DNA from: Bisporella sp. PMI_857
Lineage: Eukaryota; Ascomycota; Leotiomycetes; Helotiales; Helotiaceae
Direction of reading: 5' to 3'
DNA: 64,000 bases
Assembly: GCA_021307315.1 (NCBI GenBank)
Contig: JAJSPD010000092.1
Coordinates: 97,194 to 161,193, forward strand
Both the position numbers and the translations under genes were made by a program. How positions within the stretch are numbered: position 1 is the first letter of the stretch; each line of letters begins with the position of its first letter. Shown here piece by piece: positions 45,901 to 57,190 of the stretch. The notes under the pieces are model-generated. The model did no database searches and was not told where the DNA came from. It saw only the letters and a program-made list of their open reading frames with translations.

Positions 45901-47642
45901 CGATTAACTCTATTCATGTCATGCACTCGCTCTGCAAGTTCGAAGGAGATAGAGAGTGGATGGGTGAAAACGATATTATCACTTGGTTGAACAAGTCAGG
46001 CAAAAATATAGCAGCAGATCTACGGGCCAATACGCTTCCACCACATCTTCGTCTTGCAGCTGAACAAGCTATCGAACAGTTGATGGTCATATTTATAAAG
46101 TTCATGGAATACTACCCCACGGCATTGGACGCTCTTTTCAGCTTCATCGAATCTGTCGCAAATGGAGAATTCCGTCAAACTCGGCCGCTTTTACAATACA
46201 TCTATTATTACATTATCTGCAACGATTCTATCGAGTTCTGGAAGACGATTGTGATGCGCGGTTTGGAGGTCTATGCTAGCAAGAGCACGTCACAGAGAAC
46301 CAAGACTTTCTTGTTACACAACATTGTCAATCCCATCGTTGCTAGGGATGTCATGCGGATCTCAAAGCAGGAAAGCCCCAAGAGTCCTCGTCTAGTGGAC
46401 AAGGCTGTCATTGAGTCGATTCATACGAAGATTTGGAAAGTCAGTCTCGGCGATCCAAACGATGACTTGACCCAGCCAGGTATCGATCACACCCGAATGG
46501 AGGCGCTTCAGTTGACTGCTATGCTCGTCAAGTACCATCACTCGATTCTTTACGATATGAGGCAGGATATCATCAATTTTGGCTTGGCTTATAGTTGTCT
46601 CGAGGATATTATCATCAAAGGTGCCGCTAATGTCGTTATTAGCTATTGCATCGCACATTTTGAGATACCAGTTAAGATCACCCAACAAGTCTACACTTCT
46701 CTTTTGGAATCGAGTTATGGCGAGAGTCGGGCATTAGTGATGCCAGCCTTAGAGCTAATTGCTCCGGTCCTTCCAAACCTGTGCAATGCCGTACCAGATG
46801 ATCGAAATCCTATTTGGGCCGCTCCTCGCCGAATCCTTACAGAAGAAATGCAGGATGTCCAGCAGACAATTGTCGTCTTCTGCTTCTTAGTCAAACATGC
46901 TGATCTTTTCTACGAGAATCGGGACAAGTTTATCATACTTATTGTGAAGTCGCTTCGAGCGATCGCGCAGCTTCCAAACCCTTCGAATCAGAGCAAGCAG
47001 TTGGTTCTCCAAATGATGACGTTAGTTTGGCAATGGGAACAACGCCGCGTTGAAGGCAGGAAATATCTAAGCACGGAGAAGTGTAAATTTGAGGATTCAA
47101 GTGAGTATCTAATCACTTCTTCTATTCTGTCAATGATTCGCTTAACCTTAGCAGATACATCCGAGTACAATATTCCAACCTGGGCTCGCGCCGAAATGAT
47201 TAATTATCTAGCGGAATTCACCGTATCACTGAGGAGGTATCTTCCTCTACTGTCCGCTGACGCCAAAGCTGCAAACGCGTCTAATCAACCCTCGGCGGAA
47301 ATGATCAATTCTATGTCCCTTCTTCATAGCCTTCTTCATCCTCAGTACTGGGGAGATGTTGATATTGACTTATCAAACATCATTGAGATCTTGCTGGTGG
47401 GAGATCCAACTGACGATAAATGGGTCAACAGCATGATGAACGCCTTACAAGTCGCGCGTATCATTGCTAATGTGAAGCCGCATATCTTGAAGAGCATGCC
47501 GCTTCTGGAAAAGCTCTTGGAAATGTCTCAGAAGTCGGACAACTCTGAAATTTGCGTTTGCCTATATGATGAAGCCGATATTAATGGCCTGAAAATGAAG
47601 TCATTATGGAGCGTGGGAGTGAATCTTGAACTCTGGAGGTGA
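42988..47642 (+). CDS. Truncated TRA1/TRRAP-like protein
   Basis: Three exons (42988-43036, 43104-43261, 43311-47642) give 1512 residues in frame. The N terminus matches Tra1: GPTYTEFLKKLVPIFINCLK, GPPVFIGTSLEQ, RHQTKVLGDKLQPFLALTDY, GGFIGTQVKALSLLAYLLRI and YYESDKPAAKLPYTNDLELI. The later part matches the middle of Tra1: RTTFQTILNKHRNYFPREVF, GKIGQQKYGRFLAQILEHPD and YYPTALDALFSFIESVANGEF. Between them (about 45165-45650) roughly 1,000 expected residues are replaced by an unusual segment including a hydrophobic WFYLLLWSVMLFIWSILLRIW stretch and a triplicated QKI(S/L/D)F motif. The C-terminal FAT, pseudo-kinase and FATC regions are absent. Full Tra1 is about 3,800 residues and scaffolds SAGA and NuA4. 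This copy cannot replace it. Confidence 0.85.
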
Positions 47643-48044
47643 TGGTGTTTCTGGAAGAGGCTAATGGGAAGGATTTCCGGATGTATTTGCATTACACACA
47701 CTATCGAGTGAAGATTGCGATCAGGATCAGTTGCGATAAGAGGAAGCGTCAATGTGTTTTCTTAAATGTCATGGTGCGATCTGCCTCTTTGTCAAATAGT
47801 TTTCTCGCTTTTCGTAGCTAAAAACAGTGTTATATTTTCCCTAATCGTCAGCCTAAGACACGTTGGCACTCGCTGATCAAGACATAATCGGTTCCAAGAA
47901 TCGGTTTTCTATCTCTTCTATCCCGATCTTGCTTCAACTTCGCAATCTCGAGTTCGAGCTCATGTTCCGTCTCTCCAGAGAATCATCAGGTCTATCAATA
48001 GCAAAGGTCGTGATTTACGACAAGATCTGTTAAAAGCGCAAGAG
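47643..48044. other. 3' flank of the TRA1-like gene
   Basis: No gene. Frames here do not continue the Tra1 family, so the truncation is not a simple frameshift within this window. Confidence 0.5.
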
Positions 48045-48374
48045 CTAATCTTGATAAATCTGTGCAGTTGTTTCTGATAGTAAAAGAGAGAATTCTCGCG
48101 AGCTGTGGAGTGGTCTTGCAATAGACGAGAGAATTCTCGCGATATGGGTGATACCGACTCCGTCCGTCGATAGTGATGCTCCTTTACAAGCTTCCAGGAA
48201 CCGGAACAAGGCCGGCGACAAGGCTGATTTGCCTTGATATGTCAGCAGTGCCTCAAGCCTGGCGTGAAGTCGACTTACCAGCACCAGCCCTTCCTACAAT
48301 CCCAACTCTCTGGTTCATATCTGCATGGAAATTCAAGCCCTTGAGAATCGAAGGTAGCCCCTCTGCGTATCCTT
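48045..48374 (-). pseudogene. ABC-C (MRP-type) second nucleotide-binding domain, fragment
   Basis: The minus strand reads GYAEGLPSILKGLNFHADMN, QRVGIVGRAGAG, then after a 46-nt intron-like gap (GTAAGT..CAAG) KSALSPALFRFLEA and TDGVGITHIARILSSIARPL, stopping at 48045. Joined, the Walker A is intact (GRAGAGKS) and the arrangement is that of ABC-C transporter NBD2. Nothing of the signature or Walker B motifs, nor of the transmembrane domains, was found nearby, so this is a relic. Two direct copies of GAGAATTCTCGCG occur within it (48084-48145). Confidence 0.75.
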
Positions 48375-49915
48375 TAATAATGTTAGCTACAAGAACCTTC
48401 AGGCAAAGGTTATTTCATTCCATTGATTGAATCAGATGTCCCTTAACCCCTGGATTATCTATGTTTGCGGACCGCAGAGTCACCAGGATTCAAGATAGCC
48501 AGGGGGAGGATTTGTTTAGCGAGAAGTAGTGTCGAAGAAAGGGGCAGAATTTACTAACCAGCTCTGACTGGAAGCGTTGCTGATCGAACTTTGCCATCCA
48601 AGCCACAGTGGATGCGAGCATTTCCTCCAACAAGATCCAAGATGGCTCGGGGCTTTGTGACCCTGTGACCCCTCCCCCCCGCAACCCAACTCTCCTCCTT
48701 TCCATGGTATGGATTCCAAACCAACTTGATTAACGACGTGAGCTTATCAGTATCATAGGCCATTGTCTTCAGCACATCTGAGTCGTTTGGCGAAGTCTGT
48801 AAAAAAGTCTGGTATGAATCTATATAACATCTTCATTGGCACACAGCTCACATAGATAGAGTTCGAGACCACAGCACTTCTTGGAAACATCAGGGCTTCA
48901 GCTTTAAGCTTTGTTTGCAAGGACGATATCATTCCCGAATCTGGGACAGCTTCAATTCGCAGCCAGCATCAAGGTTCACTCTTTTGTTCTGGGGAAATTT
49001 TTTTGGTTATGGAGGGAGACACACGTACACTATACGTTGGTGGCCCGCTTTTGTTGTCTATATGAGGCAACGCAAGGCAATTTGATGCCAATGTTGCCTA
49101 TATGAGGCATCATTTGGTCTCATCCCCGAAATGAAACGACATTTATCCACCTAAAACTTGTCCAGCTGTAGATGTCTTTTCGTTGTTGTATTTGCGTGAC
49201 TTGCTCTGCTTTGCTATCAAAACCATGAGGCTCAGAGCAGCGTATTTCGTTGCATGATCTCTTTGTACCATGCCCGAACTCTACGCATATCGAACGTGTC
49301 CACCTCGAAACCCGACTTTTGCGTAGTCACAGATGAAGCCAACCAGCTACCCCTCTCCACCACCACGTCCGCCCCTATTATCTCCACCTCCACGATTCCT
49401 ACCACCAAGATGCCGTCTTCTCCTGCCAACCGTAAACTTAATCTTCAGCAACGAGCTGTCAACCCAGTCCTTACCCTTCAACCCCAGCTCCTGCTTCCTC
49501 GGCATCCGGCACCGTCCAAGCCTGAAAGATCTCGCTCGGTTCCGTCAACCTTGAAACTCTCGATCTGAAAGAGTTTGCTTCCGAACTTTGTCCCGCAAAG
49601 CCGCATATAATTGCGCTACAGAAGCTGAACAAGCATCTGAGTCGTTCTCTCATTCTAGCCTTTGCTGTAGCTTGCGACGCAGGTCCAGGACTCGTTCGTG
49701 CCGTCCTCGAAAGCGAGGAGTTCAGCATGGATTGTGTGCGCTGTGATGCAACCATGTGCTAGGTACGCCGATAGTTTGCTTGAGAAGCTTGTGCCAAGTA
49801 GGCCGTTATTGTGCCGGAGGAGATGACGTGGTTAAGACGTTCGTTGGCGCTAGTTTCGCCGCTTAGGAAGGGATGTGCAGATTGTGTTTTTTCGGGGAAG
49901 GATAGGGTTCTTTGA
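48375..49915. other. Intergenic with possible decayed frames
   Basis: A coding-like plus-strand stretch at about 49545-49759 (NLETLDLKEFASELCPAKPH and LILAFAVACDAGPGLVRAV) lacks a start and known family. A short direct repeat TATATGAGGCA (49060-49110) is seen. Nothing else is recognised. Confidence 0.4.
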
Positions 49916-50340
49916 TCATGGGCGTGCTAGTGAAGGGTTTGAAAAGCGTGGACTGGATGGCGGATAGGGAATTGGGGATACTGAATAGGGAGTGTTGTTG
50001 GTGGTATTGCGGTGGGGAATATTAGGAGGGAATTTGGCTTTTGATGTAGAGAGGAAGGAGCGTGGTTTGTTACGGAGAGGTTCGATGGATTTGCGGTAGG
50101 TTGTAAAGACGTCTAGGAGCTGTTGATGGCCTCGAAACTGAGGATCACAGCTAATCATGTCAGTTTGGAGGCTCTTGAAGTTGGGAATGGTACGTACTCA
50201 TCAACAAGGTGCTTCTTATCCACCCAGACTTTGAATTCCACTTCATTCTTCGCACAAGCATACTTGAAGTCCCTTTCTTCCTTTTTCTCCTCATCGCTCT
50301 CTCCGCCAGTCATCCAAACTACATCCACTTTAGCTCGACA
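49916..50340 (-). CDS. Possible small gene of unknown function
   Basis: A minus-strand coding-like stretch reads ESDEEKKEERDFKYACAKNE and VEFKVWVDKKHLVDE, with a consensus donor GTACGT near 50193, then after a 60-nt intron FRGHQQLLDVFTTYRKSIEP and a Pro/Ser-rich tail stopping at 49916. No ATG is certain. The residues look conserved, but I do not recognise the family. It might be part of a longer gene whose 5' exon lies near 50400-50600. Confidence 0.35.
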
Positions 50341-51369
50341 TCCTCCGACTCCAAGAGTTGGGTGAGAACTTCTCTTATCATACCAACGCGGATGTATGAA
50401 CCGCTTCCTACGCTCCCAAACCTACTCTTCGGATTACATACTCTCCGACAGAAACCCCCCTGCCGCCAAAATACTCCAACCCGACCTCGCACCCCAAGAA
50501 GGGCTTTTTGTGACCTCGGCTTCGATAAATTGGTTGGTCAAGGAAGATTTACAGCAGAAGGTGCATGAAGCCATGATTATTTCGAGTACCGAGAGAGTGG
50601 AGGATGGGATTGCTCGAGATGAGGAGGTCTCTCCGGAACAGTAGGTGACAATACACGAGTCTGCTATCCGTGGGAGGCGCTATGGAGACATGAGATGATA
50701 ATGATGGCCGTTATGAGGGCGAAGCGGAGCGATGAGCTAGGCACAGACTTGCCCTTGATGCGCCTGCGAATAACATCTGCAGACGAGGTGTAGTAGTAGA
50801 TCGACAAGCAGACTTTATAAAGGTGACTTGGCCGCCCGCCCAAAAAAGTAATAGGAAAGGAAGGTTCTGAGCGGACTCAAATAAGTTTTTCTTCTTTGGT
50901 CGGGATCGGAAGCGAAAGCGACGTATATACTTATTTTTTGATTAATTGATTGTCCATGAGAGTCTGGTGTTCGCCACATTTGCATATTATTTTGAAAAGA
51001 GGAATCGAGGGATTTAATTATTTAATCGAACGTCGAGGGTTTGTTGTAATGTTCGTGCAGTGTAGGCTTGGAGGAAAGGCAAGGTTTGGGAAAAGTGCAG
51101 TCTTAAAGATATCCAAGATGTACATTTTGGGCTCGCGAGAAACCTCTTGTGACTGGTATAGTAATAAACTCATGGAATAAGCCATGAAATTAAAGTGAAG
51201 TCGATTGAAAAAGCCACCCTTTGCAGTATTCGTAGCATTCTCCCCACCAAGAACAAAGATTTACTATCTCCTGCCAAGACAACACTCCAAATTCCACCAA
51301 GATACCCCCATACCATCACCTTGTGCTTTCTTTGCTTTGCGAGACAACCGTATTATCCGGGGAAGCACA
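50341..51369. other. Intergenic, no gene supported
   Basis: Several short plus-strand frames without recognisable motifs. Nothing else is seen. Confidence 0.45.
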
Positions 51370-51850
51370 TTATCCCACAGTGGCATCAGTTTCTACTGAG
51401 AAATTGCATCCCCATTTTCGCGCCAATTCATCCCCGTCTTTGAAAAAGACTTCCTGCTCAGTCCCAACGAGAACGATCCCAACGAGAAGCGAGGGTGTCG
51501 AAGCAGATTTGATTTTTTGGAGTTTGTCGTGAATCGCTGTTATGTGGCAAAAGGATAATTTCGAGCCGGCGTTATAAATATATACGATTCCGCCAGCGCC
51601 ATCAATCGATTCATCTGTCGCTTCATCCGGGCCAGCTATCTCGCGCACGAGTATTGTGCAAAGTTCCTTATCAATTTCCTTCTCAGATGGATTTTGCTAC
51701 TGAAAAATAAGTATTTCTTCTTGACGATACCATACAGGCATCGCAAACAGGCATAGGGTTGCTTCCTACCTTTGCAAAGCCCAAGAGCTGAATGAAACTC
51801 GCGTTATTAACCTTGAGGTCCCCCAGACAGATCAGATTGTGCGCTGCCAT
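51370..51850 (-). CDS. Mini Ras-like pseudo-GTPase
   Basis: Exon 1 (51850-51770) and exon 2 (51696-51370) are joined by a 73-nt intron, giving 135 residues. The order follows small GTPases: HNLICLGDLKVNNASFIQLL in place of the P-loop, then EIAGPDEATDE at the switch II (DTAGQE) position, GGIVYIYNAGSKLSFCHITA, the SLLVGIVLVGTEQEVFFKDG region where NKxD should be, and LARKWGCNFSVETDA at the SA position. None of the guanine-binding motifs is intact: no GKS/T, no DxxG consensus, no NKxD. Residue count is about 50 short of canonical Ras. The frame is intact and the splice sites are good, so it may be expressed but cannot be expected to bind GTP normally. Confidence 0.65.
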
Positions 51851-52473
51851 GATGAGGGATGATGTGCAGTCGCCTGGCTGGAATGATAACCTTCGTAAAG
51901 CGGATTGTAGGAATGCGTTCGAGCGGTTTGGTGAGACTGGAGAGCAAGGGGTTGAAAACCCATAGGTGAGCGAGCAGCTCGCGGTGTGAAATTCATTGGA
52001 AGGAGATGTACGATGCAAACATAGATCCTAAAAAAGTATCGGGAATGAAGTTTCAGAATCAGCACTATTTGGACCTCTTTTGAAGATCGATAAGCGTGCC
52101 GAAATAATCTTAAGAATCCACGATTCTGTCACGTCGGGAAGCGAAAGTGATTCCCCGGTCTCAGCCTCGGGAGAGGATTGCTATTCGGGACATCTCCACC
52201 GAAGCGGTAGATTTGCATGAGCCGATGGCCCGTACCCTTACGAGTCTGCCAATAGTGGGGCTTCGCTCATGGGGTGTGGTTTTTGGAACCCAGCTAGAGT
52301 TTGTGAAGAACTGTTCATCGGCGTGCGACGTCGTTCGTGCATGACGCTAGTCCCCAGCCGCACTCATGCAGGTATCCCTGCCACGGACATCGGGTCGATT
52401 TAGCGTCATGCAGGATGCAAGCCAAGGAATGCAGAAAAATTGTATTTACTTTGGGGTTGGCGCTCTCGGCGCC
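51851..52473. other. Intergenic, promoter side of the minisatellite locus
   Basis: No convincing gene. A plus-strand frame from 52366 runs open through the following array into the gene at 52759, but an upstream start is not required. Confidence 0.45.
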
Positions 52474-52742
52474 AACACCGTCCACCGCACTTTTCCGACA
52501 CCATCCACCGCACTTTTCCAGCCCATCCACCGTACTTTTCAACACCAATCCACCGTACTTTTCCAATCCATCCACCGTACTTTTCAAACCATTCCACCGT
52601 ACTTTTCCAACACATCCACCGTACTTTTCCAACACCATCCACCGTACTTTTCCAACACCATCCACCGTACTTTTCCAACACCATCCACCGTACTTTTCCA
52701 ACATCACCCACCGCACTTTTCCAACTACCATCTACCGCCATT
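52474..52742 (+). repeat. 21-24-bp minisatellite, 11 copies plus one partial
   Basis: The unit is CCACCGTACTTTTCCAACAC plus 2-3 bases. Unit length varies by 1-2 bp, so the array shifts frame between copies. No stop codon interrupts any of the three plus-strand frames, nor at least two minus-strand frames, across the array. It ends 16 bp before the ATG at 52759. The CCGTNCTTTT core is shared with the 12-bp arrays at 4321 and 27581 when read in gene orientation. Confidence 0.92.
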
Positions 52743-52758
52743 TTTTTTCTACGTCATA

Positions 52759-54116
52759 ATGTCAGCCTTGCATTATTTCGACCAAGGCTCAAGCACTCCC
52801 TTAGGCGATCTGCTTTCTGATGTAAAGTCGCTTTTCAAACTTTTTCACTCAATCACCCCTAGTCAGTGGCTCGCGTTCGAATGTCTCGTTACAATACACA
52901 CCTGGATAAAGGAAGCTCCCGATCTTTTGGCCAACGAAGCATTCGCGTCAGAAACAAAGAGCGGCGGCTGGGCGCCAAGGAGGGACAGTCGTTTACAACA
53001 AATTATACAGGAAGCGCTGGATGAGAACGCGCCGGATGACTCGTTGTGGAGATTCCTTTACACTCGAAATAACAATCTAAAACCAGTGATCATCTTTGGG
53101 GTGATTTACATCCACTGGAAAGACAACTTCAAATCCCCAAAGAAAAAGCCGAAGTCGAAGGACGATGGGAAGCCGAGGGACGATGGGAAGTCGAAGTCGA
53201 AGAAGCTAAACCCCGAAGAAGAGGCTAAATGCTGGCCGACGGCTGCAAAGCAATTCCTCGGCGAAATGTTGATGGAAGTAAAGCTTCCTTCTAAAATAGC
53301 TGATGGGATGAAGGTGCTTAAGCCGAAGAAGCGTAAGAAAGGTTTGTGACCCACCGCACACTATTTAGAAAAGCTGCTAATATGAAGGCAGAAGAAGACG
53401 AGAACGAGGGCGAGTTGCACACGCCCAAGCAACCGCGAGTAGAGTCTCGGCATGGTTCACCAGCAACGAACAGACAGTTACTGGATCCTGCCCAGACATC
53501 GATGGTAGCGGTGGGGTCACACATACAAGGTAGGTTACAAAAAGTTGTGCAACACTCTTTGGGCTCATCAAATCGAATAGATAACCCGACCCAACTGACA
53601 CAACCAACCCTACAAACACCTCGACCTCCACATCCACATTCATATTCACATCCACATCCAGCAAATCCGATCAACGAGGAGTTTGTAATTGAGAAATTTA
53701 CTGCGTCGGGTGTAGAATTTAACAAGTCTCTTCTTAAATACCTCGTTGGTAAGAAGTGCGGAGCGCAGAAAGTTGGCCCGTCACCTGAGTCACCAGTACG
53801 AGTAGATCCATTTGGAACGAAAGACGGAATACTTTTGATATTCCTAGGACAAACAGGCAAGAATCTGGCGAAGCGTGCGGGAGCGACCTCCAAACATCGA
53901 GGGTTCCCTTTGCCATCCACGCATCTCTACGACCATGTAGAAGAGTTGATAGAGCCAGGGGACAATTTTGAAATGGTATATTGTCAAGGAATTGCAATAG
54001 TCTGGATGCCGCCGGATTACTTTTTAGTGCTGGTGCAGAAAAGTTACGTGGCCATAAGGGACGACATCAGACGGGCACGAGGGGAAAGTGTGCAAACTTT
54101 GCAGAAACCACGTTGA
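52759..54116 (+). CDS. Lineage-specific Lys-rich protein preceded by a minisatellite
   Basis: Exon 1 (52759-53341) and exon 2 (53392-54116) have a 50-nt intron with a CTGCTAAT branch site, giving 435 residues. N-terminal globular part: FLYTRNNNLKPVIIFGVIYI and LVTIHTWIKEAPDLLANEAF. A central lysine-rich, repeat-like stretch (KSKDDGKPRDDGKSKSKK and LKPKKRKK) could serve as a nuclear localisation signal. Exon 2 contains Pro/His-rich disorder and then a folded part: EEFVIEKFTASGVEFNKSLL, FGTKDGILLIFLGQTGKNLA, LYDHVEELIEPGDNFEMVYC and GIAIVWMPPDYFLVLVQKSY. I do not recognise the family. The ATG right after the array is the natural start; an earlier in-frame start would translate the array. Confidence 0.68.
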
Positions 54117-54178
54117 AATTGGTGTCACTATGAATTTTTCAATACAATGAAATCACAACCTCAGAGCTGAACACCGTC

Positions 54179-54513
54179 TTATATCTTCCTTACAACATAT
54201 GCTACAATAGCACCGCCCTCGGCCGTCCACTCCAAACTTCCACCCTCCCATGCCCCATCCCCCTCCTTAGCGGCATAGTGACAGGTCCCTTCTACAGTGG
54301 TCCCTTCTACAGTGATATTCCCCTGACCTTTTTGTATAAAAACTGCTGCAGATGATGGGCCAGTAACTGGGCCACCACTATATTTTTCGGCGAAAACATC
54401 GTAATCCTCCGGTTTGTTCTTGGGCGGTTAGCAAGTCTGTTCTCAAAGCGTATATGATTTGAGAAACGTACCTGGTTGTTCTTCCAAGCGAGCGCCTTGT
54501 CCCTGGCTTCCAT
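54179..54513 (-). CDS. Small protein of unknown function
   Basis: Exon 1 (54513-54472) encodes MEARDKALAWKNNQ. A 53-nt intron with consensus GTACGT/AAG follows, then exon 2 (54418-54179) encodes NKPEDYDVFAEKYSGG, SSAAVFIQKGQGNITVEGT, CHYAAKEGDGAWEGGSLEWT and GGAVIVAYVVRKI, for 93 residues in all. It is rich in Gly and has alternating polar and apolar positions typical of a small beta-sandwich. No signal peptide or known family. It is tail-to-tail with the gene ending at 54116, 62 bp away. Confidence 0.55.
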
Positions 54514-56184
54514 GATATCTGCAGACCTTCTCCAATCTCTTGAATCGAAGGCAACTTAATGGTAGTTATGCGCGTGCTGCCAAACAGCTCTCAGCTTAGG
54601 AACCTTGGAACACATGGCAGGACCTACCCAAAAAAGGCACCCCTTCTTTGCGCTGACTGTCGTCGTTATTGTGGTGCTGGACAACGACGACAGCAACTCT
54701 TTGCACGCGCAAGCTATTCAGCCGAGAATATGTAGCCCTGTCCAATCACCACCATGTCCGAGCAAAATAGTGTCGTCGCCAGCGCAAGCTGTTGAATACC
54801 CGTGCGATGCTACGTGTAACTCGATAACTGGATGCGATCTGACTTTGGCGGATTCCGACTTCTCTCCTGTGTGTATCGACAGTGGAGCGCACATCATGAT
54901 CGTGAAAAGAAGATAAGCCTGAATGCCGTGTGTCGAAAAATCAGCAGCGCTGCCCTTTTGCCGAGGATTGCGGAAGAACCCCACCATTATATAGAGCGGT
55001 TTCGTTTGAGCCGCGTGATCCATCACCAAGCCCCACGCAAAGCCTCGGATAGCCTCGCGAAATTCCTGAGCTAGCGGCCGCCCATCATGGCAACCGCAAG
55101 GCAGACGAGAAGGCTCTGTGGGTGATCTTTCGCGAAAAAACTTGCGCGACCATTGCGAAATGCTCGTCGTGCCGGCAGTCGCAATGTGAAAAGAATGCCG
55201 TCCCTCGACTTTCTAAACGATATCGAGTCGTTCAAGATTCGCGGAATCAAAGTAGGTGGGAAATGAATTGTAAAGAAATGCACGAGATAAAAGGGATGAC
55301 GAGGTGACAGGTTGTCTTATATTGGGAGTTCCACTGCGTAACCGAAGAAGACCCTCGCGTAAGCGGTTTGAGGATGCAATGCATTGTGTGAACGCCCTGC
55401 ATAAGACCTATGCATGACCGGATAGCAGGAGAGTGCGCTTCGAGAATTCTCAGGCTGAGCATGCCCAGTCATCAAATTTTCAACCCTGCGATTTCCCATT
55501 CCCGCCCGGCCACGGGACGCACTAAGAAATATTGACCACTCGTTGCTAGGGTTCTGCTATTCTCGGCAAGAGAATCCATTGCCATGTTGGGAGTGAGGCT
55601 GCCACATCCCCAGTGCTTAAGTGGTCCCCGCCTTTAGTCTCTTTTGGATCCTCGACCGGGTCCATTCCCCGGTTGACATGGTCGTGGGAGGATAGCGTTG
55701 CATCTTTCTTCAGTTTCACACGCCAATCACTTGCCGTCGAAAGTCTCAGCAAACAGCCGATCCACATGGCAGCATAGCAATGGTCTCTCCTCAACCACCA
55801 AAAGCAACGCTCTACGGGCTTGTTGTTACTCCATAAGAAGCTCCTGTACGCCATTCCGTATAACTGGGAACTTCCACCCGGGGATGGCATTTGGCCAGGG
55901 AGTCATATGTTACCTGATACGTGTGATCAAGCTACTCCGTCCACCGATTTCGACATCATCGACAGGATCATTCGGAGATGGGTTTATTGCAGGGCTCGTC
56001 TAGATCCGATCTAAGGACTATGCAAGGCCGCAAGTCACCTATCGGGGCCTCTAACACTGCGCAAAAAACAATAAACGGCCCCAAATAGCGCCCCATATTC
56101 CTCCTTTCTCATCGAACTTTCAGTCCACCAAAGGCTCCGTCGACAATTGCAAGATTCTTTGACTTCTCACGCACATTAGCAATC
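54514..56184. other. Intergenic 1.7 kb, no gene supported
   Basis: Various short frames occur on both strands, such as 54605-54916 plus and 55546-55890 minus. None has a recognised motif or conserved start. Confidence 0.4.
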
Positions 56185-56480
56185 ATGGATATCCCTAAGA
56201 CAGTTCTCAAGGCCGGCGATGGACCTGCCCCAAAAGTTGGCGAGACGATCACATGCAAGTACATCGTCTACGTGAAGGACACCAACAGCCTGAGAGCAAG
56301 CAATTGCTAACTCTTTCTCTCCGTAGAATCGCCTCCTCCAAAGATGACGTGGATGGTTTGCTCACGAAACTTGAAGTGGACGCTGTCGTTAAGGGTAAAT
56401 AAACCAACCTTTCCTGATAAACACTCTTGCAGGCAGAGAAATAACAGGTTTCCAAGATTGTGTCATGACTATGATTATGT
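56185..56480 (+). pseudogene. FKBP-type peptidyl-prolyl isomerase relic
   Basis: From the ATG at 56185 the sequence reads MDIPKTVLKAGDGPAPKVGE and ITCKYIVYVKDTNSL, which fits the start of an FK506-binding protein (usually T(K)TVLKEGNG..P..GDTVTI.Y.GYLKD). It then meets a stop. Downstream, KDDVDGLLTKLEVDAVVKG and GREITGFQDCVMTMIM resemble the later ..KFDSS..IGVGRVIKGWDEGVMTM.. part, in other frames. Much of the domain, including the conserved YGYG region, is absent. Full-length FKBP12 is about 110 residues. No function is expected. Confidence 0.55.
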
Positions 56481-57190
56481 AAGAAACTATTCTAAAGGAC
56501 ATCCCACTAAATATGCTGACATGGTGGTAGTGCGAGGGTAGTTTTGCATCAATCCAATTTGGTCAGAGCTTTCTTGTACGGCCTGTGATCGGTCGTGATC
56601 TTCTCAATGTTTCCTAAATTCTAGGAAACTCTGGAGTCAACTTTTGGAGTTCATGGATAGTTGATGGTTCTGTATGGGTGAGCAGGAGGAAGATATTGGG
56701 AGAAGGTTATGGGAGCGTCCAAGGGCCATTAAGTAGTTCAATGTTATTGAGTTTCACACAAGAGCTAGAGATATGAAGATGTGGTGAAAGAAGCCTAAAC
56801 GCGGTGTATGCGCCAAAATGTGCTCTAGGAAAGGGAATTTCGAAGATTATCTCAGTCGTTGTCGCATTGGCCACGATTATCAGGGATGTTTCTATTTGCG
56901 GCCATTTTAAAAGCGGTCTCGAAGAGAATGGTCTGCATGCCTGAACTAATCCACGTTTGATAACCGTTACACGGGAATGTTATGACTTGAGCAAGCAAGC
57001 TTTATGAGGTTGAATTCTCGATGATAATGCTATGGAGCCTGAACTTTGCTGAATGCATCAGAATTGATTCAGTTTGCCGTTCCCGCTCGGATTCATTTTA
57101 GGTGCAGAACACGATCTAAATACAAGGATATTCGGTTTGCGGCCAGTAGGACACAATTCTATATTACTTATTGCCCAAGTATCGTATCTC
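56481..57190. other. Intergenic, no gene supported
   Basis: AT-rich. No frame above 70 codons with recognisable motifs. Confidence 0.5.

Noticed and set aside
52474..52742. Possible CRISPR-like array
   Set aside because: Units are adjacent without unique spacers and the genome is eukaryotic, so it is a minisatellite.
53342..53391. A frameshift in the gene at 52759
   Set aside because: A 50-nt intron with good donor, branch site CTGCTAAT and acceptor restores the frame, so no lesion is needed.
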